From: an uncultured Lachnospiraceae bacterium
GTDB lineage: Bacteria; Bacillota; Clostridia; Lachnospirales; Lachnospiraceae
Direction of reading: 5' to 3'
DNA length: 27,862 nucleotides
NCBI GenBank assembly: GCA_910585215.1
Contig: CAJUDQ010000001.1
Coordinates: forward strand, 1 to 27,862
Numbering within the stretch: position 1 is the first letter of the stretch; the number at the start of each line of letters is the position of its first letter. A model generated the notes under the pieces. The model had not been told where the DNA came from. It did not search any database and was given only the letters and a program-made list of their open reading frames with translations. A program made the translations under genes and the position numbers. Of the stretch, positions 14,515 through 22,393 are shown in pieces.

Positions 14515-17139
14515 TTATTTTGTTGTAATGATAAACTTCACGCTGCCCTCCTGATTATCCGCAAGCTTTGTAAATGTTTTATACTCCTTTCCAGCCTCTG
14601 CCACAGCCTTTACGTTTTCAATAAATTCCTTCACATCTCCATGATATAAATCAGCAATTTTCTGAATTCCGTCTTTATCAAATTCATTCATTCCCGATTC
14701 TAAAGTTTTTGAACCGTCAAGAAGCTGTTCAATTCCTGAGAGAAGCTCCGGAACCTTTGCTTTTAAGCTGCCTGTTCCGTCAGCCAGAGTATTACTTCCT
14801 GATTCAAGCTGGCTTACACCGTCATTTAATGAAACCATACCTGTGTAAAGCTGGCCGCTTCCCTCTGAGAGATTATACAGCGCTCCAAAAATTGTCTCAG
14901 TAGAGGTATCGCCTCCTCTGCCAATCGCTGCCCGAAATCTGCCAATACCGTCTGCAAGCTCGCCTGCACCGGATGTCAGTTTCCCAAGATTTCCTGTCAA
15001 ATCCTGTGAAGCGGCTCCGTCTGAAATGGTCTTTAAAGCCGTATACGCTCCCTTTTGTCCTGCCGCCTGTACAAGTGCCGCTATCTTCTGATTATATTCC
15101 TTTAATACTGCATCGTCTGTAACCGCCTGTGTCACCATAGCTGTAAGCTCCTGTGTGACTGCCTGTGTCACCTCCGGCGTCAAAGCCTTCGTCACTTCCG
15201 CCTCTACCATAGCCGTAAGCTCCTGTGTGACCTGCTTTTCAATCACTTTTCCATACGCTGCGGTTACTTCCTGTGTGACTGCCTGTGTCACCTGTTCTGT
15301 CACCATCTGTGTCACCTGCTCTGTCACCCGCTGCATAACCTGTTTTTGTATCTCCTGCAAAAGTTCATCCGGAATGCCGCCTGACATATCCTGATTTGGA
15401 TATTTTGCCATATATTCCTGTATTACCTGCTGCTGTATCTGCTTCTGAAGCTGCGGTATCTGCAATTTTACCTCGGATTCTATCTGCGGCTGCACCCGCT
15501 GTTTTATACTTTCAATATAATCTTTATTTGCAGCCATAACCTCTGCTTTCACCTTCTCAGTGACATCGGCCTGATTTTCTGCAATTATTCGCTGCTGAAT
15601 TTGGGCAATCAACTGCTGATTTGCAACCATAGCCTCCGCTGTTTTCTGCTGCTTCAGTTCTTCCTGCCTTGTTGTCAATATTTCATTATTAATTCCAATA
15701 CATCTCATCGCATAGCTTCCGATATATTGTGTAAGCTGCTGTTGTATCTCCGTATCGCTTTCCACATTTGCATTCGAAAGTCCGGTTGCAGCCAGATAAT
15801 CAGAATACGTCTTTGCCGCTTCCTGCTGTGATGCGCCTATCTGACTGAATGTATTGTTTAATCCCTGTGCAAGCTGTGAAACGCCTGCACTTAAAGCTGC
15901 TGCACCACTGTCTAACTGTTCCGCCGCACTGACGGCTCCGTCTGCTGCCGTAAATGCAGACATCAGCTTTTGCAGACCATTTTCCAGCTCACTGCTTCCT
16001 GATACAAGCTGCTTTGAACCGGATAACGCTGTATCCAGCCCTGCTGCGAGAGCTTTGGCGCCCTCATCTAACTGTCCAGCTCCGTCTGCAAGCGTCGAAC
16101 TGCCGGAATTGAGAGTTTCAATTCCCTCTCTTAATGTTTTGATTCCTTCTCTTAACTGGGAAGAAGCATCGGTAAGCGTCTTTATCTGCTCATCAAGGTC
16201 CGAAATACTGTCGGCTTCCTCAAAATCCAGTTCAGAAAACATTTCATTTGAAACAAACGTCATCATCATATCAAGGTCAAAATCCTTTACATCTGCCGTA
16301 AGCTCCACAATATCCGGAATTTTTTTGGCATCCTCTCCTTCGAGCCCAAGATTTTTTCCAAGCCCCGGAATCCCGATTCCCACTACTACATTGTAATTTC
16401 CATTTGAAATAACCTTTCCGTTTGTGATTTCTACATTTGTACATTTATCAGTGGACAACAGCATACCGGTTGCAGCCAGAAACGGAAGATAAACTTCCTT
16501 CTTTTCACCATTTATTATCTTTTCTGTTTTCTCATTTGGTATATATTGAATCTTCATCACAAGCTTTCCCGATTTGCCGACAATATCATCGGCACTTACT
16601 TCTTTTCCGTCAAGCGTATAGGTAATTTTCAATTCTACCGGCAGCTTTTCGGAAACCGGCATATTTCCCTGATAATAAATATCCGAACCTCCTGCTGCAA
16701 AGGTAAGCTCATTTCCTGACAAAACAAAGTCTTCATCTCCCTTGACATTTACAATATCTGACAGATTTGTCAAATCATCAAGGCTTTCATAGGCACCCTG
16801 ATTTTTCAGCCATTCGCTGACAGTAATATTTGTAGCCTTTCCGGACTTATCTGTTACTACATAAACGGTTTCTTCCTTGCTTGCCATTCCTGAACCTACC
16901 CCTGCCGAAACAGCTTCACTTTTTGGAGATTTTTCTTTATCATCCTCTTTTCTGGCAGATGTATTGTTTGCTTTCGTATCGCCAGAGCCGCATGCTGTAA
17001 GTGTTGAACCGGCTAATACTGCTGTCATCAGGCATGCAGTCATTTTTTTCCAGTGCAAATCATTCCAGTATATCTTTTTCCATTGCATACCTTTTTCTTG
17101 TATACCATTCTTTGTTTCGTTATATTTTATATCCTTCAT
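14515..17139 (-). CDS. Long LxxG-repeat lipoprotein, partner of the MMPL exporter
   Basis: 874 residues from ATG 17139 (AAAGGA upstream; a TTG ten codons earlier is also possible). A lipoprotein signal (LMTAVLAGSTLTAC, lipidated Cys near residue 50) follows an oddly long N-region, so Met18 or Met33 may be the true start. After a beta-rich domain (about 90-310) comes a block of heptad-like L-x-x-G repeats (325-430: LREGI, LNSGS, LADGA, LDEGA), a Gln-rich coiled coil (435-690) holding VTQ/VTE repeats, and a second LxxG block (718-815). Such proteins, known from YhgE/Pip-like exporters, occur with MMPL pumps. No other membrane helix is visible. It lies 55 nt after the pump gene and probably forms its outer-face extension. 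Confidence 0.85.
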   Translation of the reverse strand: MKDIKYNETKNGIQEKGMQWKKIYWNDLHWKKMTACLMTAVLAGSTLTACGSGDTKANNTSARKEDDKEKSPKSEAVSAGVGSGMASKEETVYVVTDKSGKATNITVSEWLKNQGAYESLDDLTNLSDIVNVKGDEDFVLSGNELTFAAGGSDIYYQGNMPVSEKLPVELKITYTLDGKEVSADDIVGKSGKLVMKIQYIPNEKTEKIINGEKKEVYLPFLAATGMLLSTDKCTNVEITNGKVISNGNYNVVVGIGIPGLGKNLGLEGEDAKKIPDIVELTADVKDFDLDMMMTFVSNEMFSELDFEEADSISDLDEQIKTLTDASSQLREGIKTLREGIETLNSGSSTLADGAGQLDEGAKALAAGLDTALSGSKQLVSGSSELENGLQKLMSAFTAADGAVSAAEQLDSGAAALSAGVSQLAQGLNNTFSQIGASQQEAAKTYSDYLAATGLSNANVESDTEIQQQLTQYIGSYAMRCIGINNEILTTRQEELKQQKTAEAMVANQQLIAQIQQRIIAENQADVTEKVKAEVMAANKDYIESIKQRVQPQIESEVKLQIPQLQKQIQQQVIQEYMAKYPNQDMSGGIPDELLQEIQKQVMQRVTEQVTQMVTEQVTQAVTQEVTAAYGKVIEKQVTQELTAMVEAEVTKALTPEVTQAVTQELTAMVTQAVTDDAVLKEYNQKIAALVQAAGQKGAYTALKTISDGAASQDLTGNLGKLTSGAGELADGIGRFRAAIGRGGDTSTETIFGALYNLSEGSGQLYTGMVSLNDGVSQLESGSNTLADGTGSLKAKVPELLSGIEQLLDGSKTLESGMNEFDKDGIQKIADLYHGDVKEFIENVKAVAEAGKEYKTFTKLADNQEGSVKFIITTK
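15112..15330 (-). repeat. Degenerate VTQ-type coding repeats in the lipoprotein
   Basis: The coding strand repeats short units encoding QVTQ, MVTE, QAVTQEVT and QELTAMV in loose 4- and 8-residue steps, with some units (plus strand CTGTGTCACCTG and CTGTGTGACTGCCTG) nearly identical. The gene is in frame throughout. The pattern suggests expansion of a coiled coil by slippage and could vary in length between strains. Confidence 0.65.
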
Positions 17140-17194
17140 AGCAATCCATTCCTTTCTTTTTATTTCCAATTATTCCGATACTTTAAAAATGCTT

Positions 17195-19312
17195 CTATCC
17201 CTTGGAAGTTGCAACCGGACGATGCCCTTCTGAATTGTTTTTTTCTGTTTTTTCAATAAATCCAATGCTGGTATAGCAAATCAATTTGTCAAATACCATA
17301 AGCATTGACGGTAAAACAAAAATAACTACTATCATACTGATAATCGCACCTCTTGCCATCAGCGTACACAGAGAGCTTATCATATCTATTTCCGAATACA
17401 TACCTACTCCAAAAGTCGCTGCAAAAAAGCTTAGTGCGCTGACAATGACTGAATGTATGGAAGCCTTGTGCGCTGTAGATACTGCTTCTTTTTTATTATG
17501 TCCTTCATATCTTTCCTTCTTATAACGGGTAGTCATAAGAATTGCATAGTCTACTGTGGAGCCGAGCTGAATCGTTCCAATTACAATAGAAGCAATAAAC
17601 GGCACGGTTGTATTTGTCAGATATGGAATACCCATATTGATAAAAATAGCAAATTCTATTACCGATACCAGAATAATCGGGAGAGATATGGATTTAAATA
17701 CAAAGGCAATAATTACAAAAATTACTCCTATGGAAACAGCAGATACCGTCTTAAAATCCTTATCTGTAATTTCAATCAAATCTTTTGTACATGGAGCCTC
17801 GCCTACAAGCATGGCGCTGTTGTCATAGCTCTTTATAATATTTGATATTTTTGTACATTGTGTATTTACTTCTTCACTTGCTACCTTGTATTCCGACATC
17901 ACGAGCATAAGCTGCCAGTTTTCATTTTTCAGAGTTTCGGTTAAGGATTCCGGTATCATCTCGGATGGAATTGTTCCACCAAGAATTGCATCAATACCAA
18001 GAATTGTCTTGACACCGTCAAGCTGTTTTATTTCTCCGCACATTTTTGAAACCTCTATGGAGGACAAATCTGCATCTACCAGAAGCATATGTGTGCTGTT
18101 CATATTGTACTCTTCCTGAAGCTTCGTATTGGCAATAATGGAATCCAAATCCTTTGGCAATGTTTCGTCCAGATTATAATATACCGGTGTTTTGCTGTTG
18201 CACAGATATGCTGGAAGAATTGTCAGAGCAAATATAAGAACGAATACAAAATGATATTTACATACAAAATCGGAAAAGCGGTGAAAACTTGGAAGTATAT
18301 TTCTATGAGAAGTTTTTTCAATCGCCTTATCCAATATTAATATCATGGATGGAAGTACTGTGACACAACAGATAACTCCGAAAATAACACCCTTTGCCAT
18401 AACAATACCAAGGTCAAGACCAAGCGTAAAGCTCATAAAGCAGAGAGCAATAAAGCCTGCTACTGTGGTCACGGAACTTCCTACCACAGAAGTAACGGTA
18501 TTTGCAATCGCATGAGCCATTGCTTTATCTTTCTGTCCTGAATAATTTTCCTGTTCTTCTTTATAGCTGTGCCATAAAAATATGGAATAATCCATTGTCA
18601 CACCAAGCTGCAGTACTGCTGCCAACGCCTTTGTGATATAAGAGATTTCACCAAATACAATGTTTGTACCCAGATTGTATACAATCGCAATTCCTATGCT
18701 TAGCAGAAAAAGCAGAGGTATCAGAAAAGAATCCATTGTTATGCTTAAAACCAGAACAGATAATAAAACCGCAATACAGACATAAATCGGAGTTTCCCGT
18801 TCGGATAAATCTTTTGTATCTGTAACTACCGCGGACATTCCGCTTAAAAAGCACTGTTTTCCTGCAATCCTTCGTATTTCTTTAATGGCATCCATGGTGG
18901 AATCCGCTGAGGTGGTTTCTTCAAAAATAATTGCCATTAATGTTGTATCTTCTGTATTAAATGCTTCTCTGATGGAATCAGGAAGAACACTCATAGGTAC
19001 GGTAATATCTGCAAGACTGTCATACCAGATAACTTTCGCTACATAGTCTACCTGTTCCATTTTTTCTTTGAGTTTGACAATATCCTTTTCCTCCATTCCT
19101 TCTGCTACGAACATTGAAAAGGCTCCTGTTCCAAATTCATCTACCAGAATATCCTGCCCTTTCATTGTTTCGATATCTTTTGGGAGATAGGCAAGAATAT
19201 CATAGTTGATTCTGGTGCCGAAATACCCGATTGCACATGGTATCAGCAGAAGCAATGCCATAATAAAGATAGGCACATGATACTTTACAATTTTGTTACC
19301 AAATTTCACCAT
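17195..19312 (-). CDS. MMPL/RND-superfamily exporter
   Basis: 705 residues, with the two-fold RND layout: TM1 (about 12-32), an extracytoplasmic domain (33-170), five helices (175-330), TM7 (350-370), a second extracytoplasmic domain (375-520) and five more helices (523-690). Both proton-relay Asp-Tyr motifs are present, LGVTMDYSIFLWHSY (Asp241) and LGSTVDYAILMTTRY (Asp588), as in MmpL proteins. It should be a proton-driven exporter of lipids or hydrophobic compounds; the substrate is unknown. It is the first gene of an operon with the LxxG lipoprotein. Its promoter overlaps a TetR-type operator and the divergent gene encodes a TetR protein, so it is very probably repressed by it. Start ATG with AAGGAAA about 12 nt upstream; GTG next to it is possible. 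Confidence 0.93.
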   Translation of the reverse strand: MVKFGNKIVKYHVPIFIMALLLLIPCAIGYFGTRINYDILAYLPKDIETMKGQDILVDEFGTGAFSMFVAEGMEEKDIVKLKEKMEQVDYVAKVIWYDSLADITVPMSVLPDSIREAFNTEDTTLMAIIFEETTSADSTMDAIKEIRRIAGKQCFLSGMSAVVTDTKDLSERETPIYVCIAVLLSVLVLSITMDSFLIPLLFLLSIGIAIVYNLGTNIVFGEISYITKALAAVLQLGVTMDYSIFLWHSYKEEQENYSGQKDKAMAHAIANTVTSVVGSSVTTVAGFIALCFMSFTLGLDLGIVMAKGVIFGVICCVTVLPSMILILDKAIEKTSHRNILPSFHRFSDFVCKYHFVFVLIFALTILPAYLCNSKTPVYYNLDETLPKDLDSIIANTKLQEEYNMNSTHMLLVDADLSSIEVSKMCGEIKQLDGVKTILGIDAILGGTIPSEMIPESLTETLKNENWQLMLVMSEYKVASEEVNTQCTKISNIIKSYDNSAMLVGEAPCTKDLIEITDKDFKTVSAVSIGVIFVIIAFVFKSISLPIILVSVIEFAIFINMGIPYLTNTTVPFIASIVIGTIQLGSTVDYAILMTTRYKKERYEGHNKKEAVSTAHKASIHSVIVSALSFFAATFGVGMYSEIDMISSLCTLMARGAIISMIVVIFVLPSMLMVFDKLICYTSIGFIEKTEKNNSEGHRPVATSKG

Positions 19313-19342
19313 TGACTTTCACTTTCCTTTCCTTTTTTTAAC

Positions 19343-19355
19343 TGACCACCGGTCA
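19343..19355. promoter_or_regulatory. TetR operator 1
   Basis: TGACC-ACC-GGTCA has perfect 5-bp arms. It lies just downstream of the -10 box of the MMPL promoter, between it and the ribosome binding site. Its centre is 34 bp from that of operator 2. Confidence 0.7.
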
Positions 19356-19361
19356 TTTTTT

Positions 19362-19390
19362 GTTATACCACAAAAATGACTATTGGTCAA
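19362..19390 (-). promoter_or_regulatory. Promoter of the MMPL-lipoprotein operon
   Basis: On the minus strand TTGACC (19385-19390), 17 bp, then TATAAC (19362-19367). The -35 box lies inside operator 2 and operator 1 follows the -10 box, so bound repressor would block it twice. Confidence 0.7.
19377..19389. promoter_or_regulatory. TetR operator 2
   Basis: TGACT-ATT-GGTCA has one mismatch between its arms. It overlaps the -35 box of the MMPL promoter and is about 131 bp before the TetR start codon, so it may also affect the divergent tetR transcript. Confidence 0.65.
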
Positions 19391-19450
19391 TATTTTTTTT
19401 GAAAATTATTGACTTTTTTTCTATATTTGTGCTAACCTATATAAAGACAA

Positions 19451-19477
19451 GGATGCATAACAGGAAAGGATGCATAA
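19451..19477 (+). repeat. Direct repeat GGATGCATAA before the TetR gene
   Basis: GGATGCATAA occurs at 19451-19460 and 19468-19477, a 17-bp step, with the self-complementary ATGCAT in each. It lies in the leader of the TetR gene. It may be a leftover of duplication or a binding site; nothing decides between these. Confidence 0.45.
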
Positions 19478-19519
19478 TTGATTATGTTTTTTGACACTCA
19501 GAAAGGAGTGGGATTGTTT

Positions 19520-20128
19520 ATGGGAAAGGCTGAAAAAAATAAAAAAATTAAAAGAGAGGCACTGCTCAGCACAGCGTTTGAGCTTTTTACATCAAAGGGG
19601 ATTCAGGATACGTCTATTTCAGACATTGTAAAGTCCGCAGGAATTGGAAAGGGAACATTTTATCTCTATTTTAAGGACAAGTATGATATTAATAATCTGC
19701 TGATATCGCATAAGTCCAGCCAGTTGTTTCTGGCAGCGATATCGGCAGTAGAAAAAGAAAAGATAGAGGTTTTTGAAGATAAGATTATATTTATTGTGAA
19801 TCATATTCTGGACCAGTTGAATGAAGATAAAACGCTTTTGAGATTTATATCGAAGAATTTGAGCTGGGGATATTTTAAAAGTGCCCTGATTGAACATTCG
19901 GGGGCGGAAGATGTGGATTTTTATGAACAGTATCAGAGAATGATACGGGAAGCAGAGTATAAAATAGAGGAACCAGAGATAATGCTGTTTATGATTATTG
20001 AGTTGGTAAGTGCGACATGCTACAGTTCGATTCTTTATGCGGAGCCGGTGGGACTGGAGGAATTGAAGCCATATTTGTTTCGGAATATCAGAAATATTAT
20101 ACGGGAGCATGTACCAGAAGGGGTGTAG
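19520..20128 (+). CDS. TetR-family repressor of the MMPL operon
   Basis: 202 residues from the ATG read MGKAEKNKK, with AAAGGAG 11 nt upstream; an in-frame TTG six bases before it, or an ATG at 19484, could also serve. The N-terminal helix-turn-helix is canonical: AFELFTSKGIQDTSISDIVK, then SAGIGKGTFYLYFKDKYDI. The C-terminal 130 residues are helical, as in the ligand-binding and dimer domain, with no recognised ligand. It is divergent from the MMPL exporter and faces two TGACY-N3-RGTCA operators, so its role as local repressor is well supported. Its DNA-binding helix (GIGKGTFYLYF) is close to that of the remnant at 13245 (GVSKGTFYTYF), which has the same type of operator. Confidence 0.92.
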   Translation: MGKAEKNKKIKREALLSTAFELFTSKGIQDTSISDIVKSAGIGKGTFYLYFKDKYDINNLLISHKSSQLFLAAISAVEKEKIEVFEDKIIFIVNHILDQLNEDKTLLRFISKNLSWGYFKSALIEHSGAEDVDFYEQYQRMIREAEYKIEEPEIMLFMIIELVSATCYSSILYAEPVGLEELKPYLFRNIRNIIREHVPEGV

Positions 20129-20145
20129 GATAATATAAAAGGGAC

Positions 20146-20219
20146 GCTAACGAGAGCATAGGGCTTTCTGTGGTTTTTGCTTCGCACGAAACCACAGAAA
20201 GCCCTATGCTCTTATTGGC
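20146..20219. repeat. Long near-perfect hairpin after the TetR gene
   Basis: Arms 20146-20176 and 20189-20219 pair over 31 positions. The inner 24 (starting AGAGCATAGGGCTTTC) are perfect; the outer 7 have one mismatch and two G-U pairs. The loop is 12 nt. It begins 17 nt past the TetR stop codon but no T run follows, so it is not a textbook terminator. It is far stronger than needed and may be a dispersed palindromic element or a stable 3' RNA structure. Confidence 0.75.
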
Positions 20220-20333
20220 TGTGCTCCAAAATATGAAAGAAATAAATTATCCGTATAGTGTACAATTATATTTGTATGTTCCCGATTTCTTGTTATCTTC
20301 TTGCATTTTATATGAAAAATATTTAATTATTAC

Positions 20334-20362
20334 TTGACAAATATGTTTATACTGTATATACT
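20334..20362 (+). promoter_or_regulatory. Consensus promoter of the YtrA-ABC operon
   Basis: TTGACA (20334-20339), 17 bp, TATACT (20357-20362). It is close to the housekeeping consensus; the start codon is 31 nt downstream behind AAAGGAGG. The -10 box lies within the dyad at 20349-20377. Confidence 0.8.
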
Positions 20363-20377
20363 GATAATATACAGTAT
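20349..20377 (+). promoter_or_regulatory. Operator for the YtrA-type GntR repressor
   Basis: ATACTGTATAT and ATATACAGTAT are perfect 11-bp inverted arms around a 7-nt spacer. The site covers the -10 box and start of transcription, so the protein encoded just downstream would repress its own operon, as YtrA-type regulators are known to do. Confidence 0.75.
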
Positions 20378-20393
20378 AACAAAGGAGGCGTAA

Positions 20394-20768
20394 ATGAACC
20401 TTTTTATAGATAATAAAAGCGGAATCCCTATTTATGAGCAAATCTATTCTCAAATTAAAAATCTGATTATAAACGGGGAACTTGCCGAAGATATGCCGCT
20501 GCCGTCTATCCGCAATCTGGCAAAAGATTTACATATCAGTGTAATTACCACAAAGCGCGCTTATGATGAGTTGGAAAAAGAGGGATTTATCTACACAGTG
20601 GCGGCAAAGGGCTGTTTTGTAGCTCCAAAAAATATAGAACTGTTAAGGGAAGAAAATTTGAAAAAAATAGAAGGATATCTTCAGGGAATCATAACACTTG
20701 CCGTTTCCTGCAATTTAAAGGAAGAAGATATTATCAGTATGCTGCATCTGTTTTATGAGGAGGGATAA
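20394..20768 (+). CDS. GntR-family regulator, YtrA subfamily
   Basis: 124 residues. The winged helix-turn-helix is visible from residue 5: IPIYEQIYSQIKNLIINGEL, then LPSIRNLAKDLHISVITTKR and AYDELEKEGFIYTVAAKGCF. Only about 45 residues follow, too few for an effector domain, which is diagnostic of the short YtrA type. These regulators are found in front of ABC transporter genes and are relieved by cell-wall-active antibiotics in known cases. Start ATG after AAAGGAGG. It is the first gene of a three-gene operon; its stop is 4 nt before the ATPase start. Confidence 0.93.
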   Translation: MNLFIDNKSGIPIYEQIYSQIKNLIINGELAEDMPLPSIRNLAKDLHISVITTKRAYDELEKEGFIYTVAAKGCFVAPKNIELLREENLKKIEGYLQGIITLAVSCNLKEEDIISMLHLFYEEG

Positions 20769-20772
20769 AAAA

Positions 20773-21615
20773 ATGAATGCATTAGAAATAAAAGATTTGA
20801 CAAAATCCTATAAAAACTTTCAGCTTGGACCTGTAAATCTGACATTGCCCTGTGGATGTATTATGGGACTGATTGGAGAAAATGGCGCTGGAAAAAGTAC
20901 TACAATTAAGTTGATTCTTGATATGGTAGAAAAAGAAACCGGAAATATTACAATTTTGGGCAAGGATAATCAAAAAGGACTGCGTGTCACAAAAGAAGAT
21001 ATTGGAGTTGTATTGAATGAACCTGGCTATCCCGAATGTATTCGGGCAGAACAGCTTGGAAAAATTATGAAATATACTTATAAACAGTGGGATGACAGGG
21101 TGTTTTCAGAACTGATAAAGAAATTGAAAATTCCTGTAGATACAGATTTTAAAGATTTGTCCAGTGGAAATAAAATGAAACTGGGGATTGCCGCTGCCAT
21201 GTCACATCATCCAAAGTTGTTGATTTTAGATGAGGCTACAAATGGATTGGACCCCGTAGCCCGCGAAGATGTGCTTGATATGCTATATGAATTTACAAGA
21301 GATGAGACACATTCCATTTTAATTTCATCACACATTGTCAGTGATTTGGAAAAGTTGTGTGATTATATTACTTTTATTCATAATGGAAAAATATTGTTGT
21401 GTGAAGAAAAAGACCGTCTTCTGGAAAAATATGGAATACTTCGATGCGGAGAAGAAGAACTGAAAAAACTGGATAAAAAAGCAATAAAAGGAAAAAAATC
21501 TACACCATATGGGATAGAGGTTGTTGTGGACAGAGACAAATTGCCAATGGGTATGAAAACAGGCGTTGTCAGTATTGAAGATTTGTTTATATTTATGATA
21601 AAGGAGGAAATGTAA
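20773..21615 (+). CDS. ABC transporter ATP-binding protein
   Basis: 280 residues; the ATG four bases after the GntR stop, with GGAGGGA upstream, is chosen over an ATG six codons earlier. Walker A is GENGAGKS (35-42), Walker B LLILDEA (149-155) with D-loop GLDP, and the H-loop is in ILISSHIVSDLE. The signature motif is LSSGNKMKLGIAAAM (129-143), so the usual LSGGQ is changed to LSSGN, as in other YtrB/BcrA-like exporter ATPases. The C-terminal 70 residues are the variable tail. It powers the permease encoded directly downstream. Confidence 0.93.
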   Translation: MNALEIKDLTKSYKNFQLGPVNLTLPCGCIMGLIGENGAGKSTTIKLILDMVEKETGNITILGKDNQKGLRVTKEDIGVVLNEPGYPECIRAEQLGKIMKYTYKQWDDRVFSELIKKLKIPVDTDFKDLSSGNKMKLGIAAAMSHHPKLLILDEATNGLDPVAREDVLDMLYEFTRDETHSILISSHIVSDLEKLCDYITFIHNGKILLCEEKDRLLEKYGILRCGEEELKKLDKKAIKGKKSTPYGIEVVVDRDKLPMGMKTGVVSIEDLFIFMIKEEM

Positions 21616-21616
21616 A

Positions 21617-22252
21617 ATGAAAGGGTTGTTTTTGAAAGACTGGTATTTAATGAAGAAATATTGCAGATTTTTATTTCTATTTGTTATTTGTTTCCTCGTG
21701 GCAGGATTTATAAAAAAAGACGGATTTTTTCATGCTTATTCCATGCTGATGATAAGCATTGTTCCTGTCACACTGCTTTCTTATGATGAAAAATCAAAAT
21801 GGAATATATACAGTCAGACAATGCCTTATACCAGAAAACAGATTGTATCAGAAAAATATCTGGTAATGTTTGCTCTTTTAGGCATTGTATCGGTACTGAT
21901 TTGTATTGGTCAATATTTTATTACAAAAACAGAATTATCTTCAGATATCTGGTATTATTATACTCTCCGCTTACAAACTGTTGTGATGATTTTTTCTATT
22001 TGTATCATTATGTCCTCCATTCTTCTTTCCGTTTTATTTAAATTTGGTATAGAAACGGGAAGAATTATTTACTATATTGTATTTATTTTGACAGCTATCG
22101 TGGCAAATTCTATTGTTACTCCTGATACAAACGAAGTACTGCCGGAGCTTATCAGAGAGCATATGATGTTAACCATATTTGTCATAGACATTTTACTGAT
22201 TGGAATATCATGGTGGATAGCGGTTCGCAGTTACGAAAAAAGAAAATTTTAA
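21617..22252 (+). CDS. ABC-2 type transporter permease
   Basis: 211 residues, mostly hydrophobic, with about six membrane helices (near 15-32, 38-55, 85-105, 115-140, 145-165 and 182-202). It opens MKGLFLKDWYLMKKY, the usual start of short ABC-2 permeases of this operon type, and has the YDEKSKWNIYSQTMPYTRKQ cytoplasmic loop. It starts 1 nt after the ATPase stop, with AAGGAGG upstream. It should form a homodimer exporter with the ATPase; the substrate is unknown, with peptide antibiotics a reasonable guess from operon type. Confidence 0.9.
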   Translation: MKGLFLKDWYLMKKYCRFLFLFVICFLVAGFIKKDGFFHAYSMLMISIVPVTLLSYDEKSKWNIYSQTMPYTRKQIVSEKYLVMFALLGIVSVLICIGQYFITKTELSSDIWYYYTLRLQTVVMIFSICIIMSSILLSVLFKFGIETGRIIYYIVFILTAIVANSIVTPDTNEVLPELIREHMMLTIFVIDILLIGISWWIAVRSYEKRKF

Positions 22253-22300
22253 AAATTTTTTGTTTATCTGTTTTATTTCATTATAGTCAATATAATTAAA

Positions 22301-22348
22301 AAAATATCGGCACAAAACAGAATTCTCTGTATTTTGTGCTGATATTTT
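22301..22348. terminator. Bidirectional terminator between convergent operons
   Basis: AAAATATCGGCACAAAACAG pairs with CTG-TA-TTTTGTGCTGATATTTT, with a 2-nt bulge and one G-U pair, around a 6-nt loop. A and T tracts at the base give a T run on both strands. It lies between the YtrA-ABC permease and the FtsX permease. Confidence 0.8.
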
Positions 22349-22393
22349 CAGTATGACAATGCCCATTTTTTACTTTGATAAATTTAATTTTTT

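Noticed and set aside
15155..16396. Plus-strand Ser/Thr/Cys-rich frames opposite the lipoprotein gene
   Set aside because: Their composition is the antisense image of the Gln/Val/Gly repeats and they have no start signals.
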